Shown in pieces: positions 56,003-62,254 of a stretch of 62,254 bases of DNA. The DNA lies in contig CANRLR010000017.1 of the NCBI GenBank assembly GCA_947631505.1, positions 1 to 62,254 on the forward strand, given 5' to 3'. How positions within the stretch are numbered: position 1 is the first letter of the stretch; each line of letters opens with the position of its first letter. Below the pieces are notes generated by a model. It did not search any database, had not been told where the DNA came from, and saw nothing but the letters and a program-made list of their open reading frames with translations. Source of the DNA: an uncultured Lachnospiraceae bacterium (GTDB lineage: Bacteria > Bacillota > Clostridia > Lachnospirales > Lachnospiraceae). Position numbers and translations under genes: made by a program.

Positions 56003-57421
56003 TTATTTCATGCTCCAAAGAGTTCCCTCTCTCGTATCTTTCAAAATAATTCCCTTTGCTGCCAGTTCTTCACGGATTTCATCAGCACGGGCAAAATTCT
56101 TCTCCCTTTTTGCCGCTTTTCTCTCTTCTATCATTTTCTCCACATAAGCAGTCAGTTCCATATCGGCACATTTCTCTTCTTTCTCCCATGCACGGGTAAG
56201 CTGCAAAGAAAGCACCTCATCAAAACGGGTAACCAGTTTTCGCTTTGTCATGTCGCTGATATCTGCTTTCAACATATCATAAAGAACCGTAATGGCAGAA
56301 GAGGTATTGATATCATTTCCCATGGCCTCAGCAAATTTCTTTTCAAACTCGGATACCGCAGCTTCATCAACACTCCCCTCTTCTGTTAAATTGGCAATAC
56401 GCTTTATCAGTTTATCATAAACCGCTACTACATTATCTAATCCTTCCCATGAAAATTCCAATGGTTTCCGGTAATGGGACAACAAACAGAACAAACGGTA
56501 TACCATAGGATCATATCCTTTTTCCTCCAGTAAGGAAACGGTTAAAAATTCTCCCTTTGATTTACTCATTTTACCGTTCTTTGTATTTAGGTGATTGACA
56601 TGGAACCAGTAATTGCACCACTTATGTCCCGTATAAGATTCACTTTGGGCAATTTCATTCGTATGATGCGGAAATATATTATCTACACCGCCGCAATGTA
56701 TATCCATATATTCCCCAAGGTGCTTCATACTGATACAGGAACATTCAATATGCCATCCCGGATATCCAATGCCCCATGGACTGTCCCACTTTAACTCCTG
56801 ATTATCGAACTTCGATTTTGTGAACCAAAGAACAAAATCTGTCTTATTTCTCTTATTCGTATCTTCTTCTACATCCTCGCGGACACCTACCTGCAAATCC
56901 TCCTCGTTCTGAGCAGACAGCACATAGTATTGATCCAGTTTAGAAGTGTCAAAATATACATTATCTCCTGCCACATAGGCATATCCCTTTTCTAAAAGGA
57001 CTTCGATCATATGAATAAATTCCGGAATACAATTTGTTGCCGGCTCTACTACATCCGGCCATTTGATGCAGAGCTTTTCACAATCTGCCCGGAAGGCATC
57101 CGTATAAAACTCAGCAATGTCCATAACACTTTTATGCTCTCTCTTTGCTCCTGCCAGCATTTTATCTTCACCAGTATCACCATCACTGGATAAATGACCG
57201 ACATCTGTAATATTCATCACACGCTTCACATCATAACCCACAAAACGCAGATGCTTTTCCAACACATCTTCCATAATGTAACTGCGAAGATTTCCAATAT
57301 GAGCAAAGTGGTATACCGTAGGACCGCAAGTATACATAGATACCCTGCCTTCTTCATTCGGAACAAACTCTTCTACTTTCCTGCTTCGTGTATTATATAA
57401 CAATGTCTTTGTATCTAACAT
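56003..57421 (-). CDS. cysS: Cysteinyl-tRNA synthetase
   Basis: A class I synthetase of 472 residues. Zinc ligands start at YTCGPTVYHFAHIGN (the HIGH variant is HIGN) and continue with GWHIECSCIS and HHTNEIAQSE. The KMSKS loop is GKMSKSKGEFL. It has a GAGAGAGG site before the ATG. Its promoter overlaps the terminator of the upstream operon; there is no T-box leader. Confidence 0.97.
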   Translation of the reverse strand: MLDTKTLLYNTRSRKVEEFVPNEEGRVSMYTCGPTVYHFAHIGNLRSYIMEDVLEKHLRFVGYDVKRVMNITDVGHLSSDGDTGEDKMLAGAKREHKSVMDIAEFYTDAFRADCEKLCIKWPDVVEPATNCIPEFIHMIEVLLEKGYAYVAGDNVYFDTSKLDQYYVLSAQNEEDLQVGVREDVEEDTNKRNKTDFVLWFTKSKFDNQELKWDSPWGIGYPGWHIECSCISMKHLGEYMDIHCGGVDNIFPHHTNEIAQSESYTGHKWCNYWFHVNHLNTKNGKMSKSKGEFLTVSLLEEKGYDPMVYRLFCLLSHYRKPLEFSWEGLDNVVAVYDKLIKRIANLTEEGSVDEAAVSEFEKKFAEAMGNDINTSSAITVLYDMLKADISDMTKRKLVTRFDEVLSLQLTRAWEKEEKCADMELTAYVEKMIEERKAAKREKNFARADEIREELAAKGIILKDTREGTLWSMK

Positions 57422-57464
57422 ATCGGCTTCCTCTCTCTCTTTTACCTTCTAAAACCTAGTTTCC

Positions 57465-57493
57465 ATTATAAAAAGCACTTGACTATTTTTCAA
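57465..57493 (-). promoter_or_regulatory. Promoter of cysS embedded in a terminator
   Basis: TTGAAA (57488-57493) and TATAAT (57465-57470), 17 bases apart, coincide with the hairpin at 57471-57501, so the terminator stem forms the spacer and part of the -35 box. Confidence 0.65.
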
Positions 57494-57501
57494 GTGCTTT
57501 T
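57471..57501 (-). terminator. Terminator of the ABC/DUF4340 operon
   Basis: AAAAGCACTTGA and TCAAGTGCTTTT form a 12-bp stem with a 7-base loop, with a T-rich tail on the minus strand, about 35 bases after the DUF4340 stop. Confidence 0.85.
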
Positions 57502-57534
57502 TATATTTTTTCTTGCTACAATATCAATGATATG

Positions 57535-58992
57535 CTATTTCCCCATATTTTCCACCGACTGGAACCTTTTAATTACTTCATCCACCGCCTTTTTATCTAC
57601 TAAAAAGTAATCCATGCCATCCCGGTTTACCTGATAAAAATTCGTTCCGTCATATGGATAATACGTTACCGTAACATCTCGGTCTGTCTCATGATATACA
57701 ATCTTCAGAACCGCTTTTCTATCCTTTGGCTTAACTTTTTTATCTGCTTTTCCAGAATAACAAATCTGTCCGGCAGTAGAATATGGTGTCACAAAAGATG
57801 TGACATCACCGTCTTCAATCGTTTTCCCATTCAGAGACCAGATATAGTCCGTTGCACTCACCGTATCTTCATGCTCTTCTCCCGAATCCGCCGTTTGCTC
57901 CTTTTTTAAAGAACTCGTTACTTTAAGAGCTGTATCTCCGTAAATAACATCATATCCCTTTACCTCTGTCACTAACTTTGAATATACTTTTTGATTCATA
58001 CAAGAATAGGCATCCAATTTCGTCATCGGCTCAATCTCATCACTGGACATCTCATATACATTGGAGGAATTCTGTAAACAGACGTAATACCTATTTTCCT
58101 CCTTCTTCCCTACATAGAGCACAAAACTTTTTTTCTTCTTATTCTTCTTTCTATACTGAACTGTAATCACGGTATCCGGATTATCCAACCCGTACTTTGA
58201 CAAATTTTTTGCCCCATATTCCACCAGATCACCAAACTCTAATGTATTAAAATAACCCAAAGTCGTCGACCAGTCCTCATCACTGGCTGCCAAAGGCTTA
58301 TCGTATGGTTTTGTAATATTCCACGGAATATCAGACTCTACCCGCTCCGATTGTTTGACAAGCTCTGCCTCAAAATCACCTCCCTTTTTATGAGCTACTT
58401 TTACTGCTGTCATTTCACTTTCCGTAATTTCTGGAATTTCATCTTTTTGAATAAAAGATTTGACATCCACATCAAAAGCAGACCGCAGGCTGTCGCTCAT
58501 ACAATAAATTTTTTTCCTGCCGGATGCTACCCCATAGACGCCACCTTCAATTGGCACTTCATCCCCCAAGTCGTACTGATACGTTCTGTCATCTGTCTTG
58601 ATACAAATTGTCAAGGCAGGATTTTCAACTCCATAGTTGCTTTTTTCATGGGAATCTAACTCGATTTCTTTCGTAGCTGTCACGTTGGCAACTGCTTCTA
58701 ACAGTGCATTTACACAATCCTCATCCACAGGAAGCGAGTGATTATCCGTAAATTTCCATGACTTTTTTTCCTTTCTGAGATGATAGACTTCTTTACCTGA
58801 TTTTGACACTGCAATTTCTTTGATCTGTTCTGTATCTATTGTATCTACAGAAATACTTGTGTCTTCTTCCGATTCTGCCTGTTCTTCCTTCTGCTCTCCT
58901 TTTGGCACAACAAAGTACAAAATAGAAACAACAAGCAGAGCAGCAAGCAGGAAACCCAAAGTAAGCATATTTTTCTTTTTCCGTCTCATCAT
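57535..58992 (-). CDS. DUF4340 membrane-anchored protein
   Basis: 485 residues from the ATG at 58992 (AAGGAGG five bases before); a longer open frame overlaps the upstream gene. One membrane helix near residues 9-27 is followed by an acidic linker and three to four related extracytoplasmic segments of the DUF4340 type (YHLRKEKKSWKFTDNHSLPVDEDCV, NPALTICIKTDDRTYQYDLG). DUF4340 proteins are commonly encoded with GldF/GldG-like transporters, as here. The start overlaps the end of the GldG-like gene by four bases, so all are one operon. Confidence 0.88.
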   Translation of the reverse strand: MMRRKKKNMLTLGFLLAALLVVSILYFVVPKGEQKEEQAESEEDTSISVDTIDTEQIKEIAVSKSGKEVYHLRKEKKSWKFTDNHSLPVDEDCVNALLEAVANVTATKEIELDSHEKSNYGVENPALTICIKTDDRTYQYDLGDEVPIEGGVYGVASGRKKIYCMSDSLRSAFDVDVKSFIQKDEIPEITESEMTAVKVAHKKGGDFEAELVKQSERVESDIPWNITKPYDKPLAASDEDWSTTLGYFNTLEFGDLVEYGAKNLSKYGLDNPDTVITVQYRKKNKKKKSFVLYVGKKEENRYYVCLQNSSNVYEMSSDEIEPMTKLDAYSCMNQKVYSKLVTEVKGYDVIYGDTALKVTSSLKKEQTADSGEEHEDTVSATDYIWSLNGKTIEDGDVTSFVTPYSTAGQICYSGKADKKVKPKDRKAVLKIVYHETDRDVTVTYYPYDGTNFYQVNRDGMDYFLVDKKAVDEVIKRFQSVENMGK

Positions 58993-60422
58993 CGTTTCCT
59001 CCTTCTGAACCAGATAGTAAATCCGATTCCCAGAACAGCAAGCGGAAGAATCACAACAAGAAGGGACGTCCATACAATTTTGTCGGATGCTTCTATACTC
59101 ACCTGCTGCATATCCAGACTTCTTGCCGGAATAGCAAAACTTTTACTCTTACTATCACATAACCAGTTCATTGTATTCAAAAGGATACTGCGATTACCGA
59201 ACTGGGTAGTGGATGCAAAACTCTTGTCAGCCATCGTATAAGAACCGTATACGACAAGTTTTGCCGATTTTTCTTCCGAAGAATCATCACTGACTGTTTC
59301 GGATGCTGCCATTCCAACACTGAATGGTCCGGCAATATCACTCTCTATTCTTTCAATGGAGCTGGCTGTCATATCGGTACGGGAAAAAGCCTCCACTGAT
59401 GTTTCCAACAAAGAATCTACGGTCAAGGTACTTCTCACCGCAGCTTCTTTCGTAAGTCCCACTACATTTGCCTGATAGACCAAAGCATCTGTCGCATCAC
59501 CTGTTATATCATGCTCCTTTACTGTTGGCTGTAAGATTGTAGGATAGGCTGGGCTGTAGCACTGCTGTGTATCTACCACATAGCCATTTACCCGGTGAAT
59601 GCCATATTCTGTCATAAGTTTATTCAGATTTTTCTGCTCCTCTGCCTCTGCATTGAGGAACAGGAGAACCCGTCCGCCATTCTTCATATAGCTGCTTATT
59701 AAGGTATATTCCTCATCCGTCAAATCGTACATCGGCCCATACAAAAGAAGAGCATCACTATCTTCCGGAATTTTATCTGCAGATTTTGTTTCCAGAGCAT
59801 CGGTAGAAATATTACTTTTCTCCAGCATATTCTCAAACTCACTATCCAAATCCACTTCGCCGTGTCCCGTTGTCAGATAAATTTTCTTCGATTCACGGGA
59901 AGTCACACCCCAAATAGCTGCGGTAATCTGTCCCTCCACATCCAAGGTATTGGACGTGGCTGTATAAGTAGAATTATATCCTTGAGTAATCATTTCTGCC
60001 TGCTTGACAAACCGGGAAGCTTTCGTCTTTGTATTGACAACAATTACATCATTTCCCGTCAGCTCCTCATCGGTATAGTTTTTTGCAAAATTCGGATAAA
60101 CTACTGGATCCTTCTTTTCCAATGTCACATGACTAAGACTGTCATATTCATTCAGAACCTTTTCGATCTGTTCTACCTCATTACCGCTCTGACACATATA
60201 ATACAGTATAATGTCATCAGAAAGTCCCTTTATTAATTCCTTTGATTCTTCTGTCAATGTATAAATTTTATCACTGCTCAGATCCACCGAGAGATTCATT
60301 TTGCCCACAATTAAATTCAGAACAACTACAAGGGCAATGACAATCACCATAACCAATGTTTGAAATCCACCCATTTTAAAACTTCGGCTGGCAAAGGATT
60401 GTTTTACATTTATCTTTTTCAT
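58989..60422 (-). CDS. GldG-like extracytoplasmic ABC transporter component
   Basis: 477 residues with one membrane helix near residue 22-41 and one near the C-terminus (IVWTSLLVVILPLAVLGIGFTIWF). The extracytoplasmic domain begins NLSVDLSSDKIYTLTEESKELIKGL, the hallmark of the GldG/ABC-2 associated family, with DSDALLLYGPMYDLTDEEYTLISSYMKNGGRVLLFL. In Bacteroidetes GldFG serves gliding and protein export; in Firmicutes the role is not known. Confidence 0.88.
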   Translation of the reverse strand: MKKINVKQSFASRSFKMGGFQTLVMVIVIALVVVLNLIVGKMNLSVDLSSDKIYTLTEESKELIKGLSDDIILYYMCQSGNEVEQIEKVLNEYDSLSHVTLEKKDPVVYPNFAKNYTDEELTGNDVIVVNTKTKASRFVKQAEMITQGYNSTYTATSNTLDVEGQITAAIWGVTSRESKKIYLTTGHGEVDLDSEFENMLEKSNISTDALETKSADKIPEDSDALLLYGPMYDLTDEEYTLISSYMKNGGRVLLFLNAEAEEQKNLNKLMTEYGIHRVNGYVVDTQQCYSPAYPTILQPTVKEHDITGDATDALVYQANVVGLTKEAAVRSTLTVDSLLETSVEAFSRTDMTASSIERIESDIAGPFSVGMAASETVSDDSSEEKSAKLVVYGSYTMADKSFASTTQFGNRSILLNTMNWLCDSKSKSFAIPARSLDMQQVSIEASDKIVWTSLLVVILPLAVLGIGFTIWFRRRKR

Positions 60423-60448
60423 CCCGAAAATCTCCTTTCCATAATCAT

Positions 60449-61339
60449 CTAATTATAACGTTTCTTTTTAATTCTCTGTATCGTAAGAAAGAGAAAGAGA
60501 AAACTGACACTGATATAATAAACCAGTGCACTGACATTGAAGATTCCCAGTGTGAAATCATTATACCGCTCTACGATGGAAATATGATTCAGCACATTCA
60601 CTAGCAGACTGTCAAATTGGGAAGTAAAAAGAAAATATAGAACCGTCAGAACGGCTTCTGATATAATTCCGATCAATACTGCCAGATATCCGTTATGAAT
60701 CCAAAAATATAAACCAATGCAGAGCACAACAATCAATACTGCCAGACAGGAAAAGTGAAAAGCGTGACCCGTTGGTAAAATACTGGCTATTCCCGACATT
60801 AGATAAGTAAATATCATAATAAGCCCGGAAGACACCGCAGCAATCACCTGACTTTCTGTCAGAGAAGAAATAAACATTCCCATCGCGATATAAGCCGCTC
60901 CCAACAGAAAAAATCCAATCGTACTTCCATAGGCAATAGCATAGTCCACACTTTCTGTCCCTGTCGACACTTTATTCACTAAGTGGGACAATAACAGCGG
61001 ATATGTACTTACTACCACCATAGCGGCCCCAAAAAGAGTCAGAAGCGCCAGATATTTACCTATCATGATCTTCTCAAGAGAAACTGGTGCCGTGTATAAT
61101 AACTGGTCTGTTTTCTGCCGGTTCTCCTCCGCCACAACTCTCATAGTCAGCACCGGAACGAGAAGAAGAACAAAAAACATCTCAATCCCCTGATATACAT
61201 AGGAGAAATTCACCACACCATTCAGCAGACAGTAAATCATAAAATACAGACCCGCAAAGAACAGGAAAAAAGCAATGAATATCCAGCCTACCATAGAAGT
61301 AAAATAGGAACGTAATTCTTTCTTATAAATTGCAAGCAT
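60449..61339 (-). CDS. ABC-2 type permease (GldF-like)
   Basis: 296 residues with six or more membrane helices and the ABC-2 family start AIYKKELRSYFTSMVGWIFIAFF and LVPVLTMRVVAEENRQKTDQLLYTAPV. It is the transmembrane partner of the ATPase gene, which ends where this begins (one-base overlap). Confidence 0.9.
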   Translation of the reverse strand: MLAIYKKELRSYFTSMVGWIFIAFFLFFAGLYFMIYCLLNGVVNFSYVYQGIEMFFVLLLVPVLTMRVVAEENRQKTDQLLYTAPVSLEKIMIGKYLALLTLFGAAMVVVSTYPLLLSHLVNKVSTGTESVDYAIAYGSTIGFFLLGAAYIAMGMFISSLTESQVIAAVSSGLIMIFTYLMSGIASILPTGHAFHFSCLAVLIVVLCIGLYFWIHNGYLAVLIGIISEAVLTVLYFLFTSQFDSLLVNVLNHISIVERYNDFTLGIFNVSALVYYISVSFLFLFLTIQRIKKKRYN

Positions 61340-62193
61340 TATTGTTTCCCTCCTTTTCCTGTCAATCGAATGAATGCCTCTTCCAGAGTCGGAGTCTTAC
61401 TGTTCATCTCTAGGATAGCACAATGAACCTCTGCCAGAGCATAAAAAATATCTTCCCGGACATCTGTGTCCATGGGGCATTGAATCGTGACATCACAAAG
61501 TTCTTCCTTATTTTCATCTCCTTGAATCTGAATATTTTCTACTGCTGAAATGTTTTCGATCGCACTGCATATCTGTTCTTTATTTCCTTTTACAACAAGT
61601 GTTATTTCTCCAACCTGCTCAATATGTTTCGGAATCTCTTCCGGCCGGTCAGCAACCACCAGTTTTCCTTCATTAATAATCAAAATCTGGTTACAGACAG
61701 CACTGACCTCCTGCATAATATGAGAACTAAGTAAAATCGTATGATTTTTACTCAAGTCCCGAATCAAATCCCGGATTTCCAAAATCTGACTGGGATCGAG
61801 CCCGACCGTTGGCTCATCCAGAATAAGAATGTCCGGATCTCCAATCATAGCTCCTGCCAAGCCTACCCGCTGCTTATATCCCTTTGACAAATGTTTGATC
61901 AATCGCCCGGATACCTCCAGCACACCCGTACGCCTCATCACAGACCGCATTACTTTTTCTTTGTCTGCCCTGCGGACTTTTTTTAAATCACAGACAAAAT
62001 TCAGATATTCCCTCACTAACATATCCGGATAAAGCGGCGGCTGTTCCGGCAGATAACCGATGCACTTCTTTGCCTCCTCCGGCTCTTCCAGTATATCATG
62101 GCCATTTACTTTCACTGTACCGCTGCTGGCCGATATGTAACCGGTTATTATGTTCATTGTCGTGGATTTTCCAGCACCATTCGGGGCAAGTAT
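61339..62193 (-). CDS. ABC transporter ATP-binding subunit, 5' end missing
   Basis: 284 codons remain. Walker A is present (LAPNGAGKSTT), then the signature LSKGYKQRVGLAGAM, Walker B ILILDEPTVGLDP and switch His in LLSSHIM. The C-terminal extension of about 80 residues is like that of GldA-type ATPases. The first 30 or so residues that should precede Walker A are missing: directly upstream in frame is a TAA (62194-62196). The sequence from there to the window edge does not encode the expected N-terminus. Translation from the Met after Walker A would lack the P-loop, so as it stands the gene is broken, or the edge is a misjoin. Confidence 0.85.
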   Translation of the reverse strand: MLAPNGAGKSTTMNIITGYISASSGTVKVNGHDILEEPEEAKKCIGYLPEQPPLYPDMLVREYLNFVCDLKKVRRADKEKVMRSVMRRTGVLEVSGRLIKHLSKGYKQRVGLAGAMIGDPDILILDEPTVGLDPSQILEIRDLIRDLSKNHTILLSSHIMQEVSAVCNQILIINEGKLVVADRPEEIPKHIEQVGEITLVVKGNKEQICSAIENISAVENIQIQGDENKEELCDVTIQCPMDTDVREDIFYALAEVHCAILEMNSKTPTLEEAFIRLTGKGGKQ

Positions 62194-62254
62194 TTATAGA
62201 CAACCACCGCAACACCGCATAAAACAAGGCTTTTAAGAAACACGAAAACTAAAC

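Noticed and set aside
1-62254. CRISPR arrays, tRNA/rRNA genes, transposases or prophage genes
   Set aside because: Searched by eye on both strands; no regularly spaced repeats, cloverleaf sequences or mobile-element proteins were seen.

Overview
The window reads as a low-G+C, spore-forming Firmicute, most likely a member of the Clostridia close to Lachnospiraceae. The grounds are the yqfC-yqfD sporulation pair next to phoH-ybeY, a Rex repressor, an aspartate carbamoyltransferase with a separate zinc regulatory subunit (pyrB-pyrI), the GGGtGRT/IscU-like pair, BIG2-type and tandem-repeat surface proteins, strong GGAGG ribosome binding sites and TTGACA/TATAAT-like promoters. Nearly all genes lie on the minus strand; pyrBI, an ABC-F ATPase, a BIG2 protein and an aldolase are on plus. 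I see no rRNA, tRNA, CRISPR array, transposase or prophage.

Layout, left to right. Positions 1-2.6 kb: start of a secreted S8-type protease (cut by the window edge), a decayed adenylate-forming enzyme, a DUF2007 membrane protein and a lipoprotein. 2.6-6.4 kb: an aconitase-family hydratase divergent from pyrBI. 6.4-13.9 kb: a minus-strand run of yqfC, yqfD, phoH, ybeY, a DUF3048 protein, a MurJ/SpoVB-type flippase and an APH-like kinase, preceded by rpsU. 13.9-22.6 kb: azlCD exporter, an orphan sensor kinase, an LD-carboxypeptidase, a large hybrid kinase, a short cis-prenyltransferase, a GNAT and rlmH. 22.8-27.2 kb: rex, a coiled-coil protein, nnr, alr and mazF. 27.4-37.2 kb: ABC-F, a coiled-coil protein, envelope DUF218 and phosphoesterase genes, an MTA/adenosine deaminase next to purine nucleoside phosphorylase, and hemW next to lepA.

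37.4-42.9 kb is the most unusual part. A BIG2 protein is followed by a broken archaeal-type aspartyl-tRNA synthetase gene (aspS2). Just upstream of that gene is a compact leader. It has a good promoter, a 14-codon ORF ending Asn-Arg-Asp-Asp-Asp, then six segments that can pair in two mutually exclusive sets, the last being an intrinsic terminator. This looks like a ribosome-mediated attenuator sensing Asp (and perhaps Asn) tRNA charging, now stranded upstream of a dead synthetase gene. Next come a two-repeat protein of unknown family, a 139-bp near-perfect inverted repeat, and the GGGtGRT/IscU-like pair.

42.9-62.2 kb: a hexapeptide-repeat protein, a DUF2130 protein, topB, a LUD protein, glyA, and the purine genes purM-purN-purD from one promoter. 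A large surface protein gene is split by a single in-frame amber codon. Then come an HMGL-type aldolase, a small lipoprotein, cysS and a Gld-type ABC export cluster (DUF4340, GldG-like, permease, ATPase). The ATPase gene loses its first codons at the right edge, where its reading frame meets a stop just before the Walker A motif.

Starts were chosen from visible ribosome binding sites, so several genes are shorter than the longest open frame. All base pairing was read by eye.
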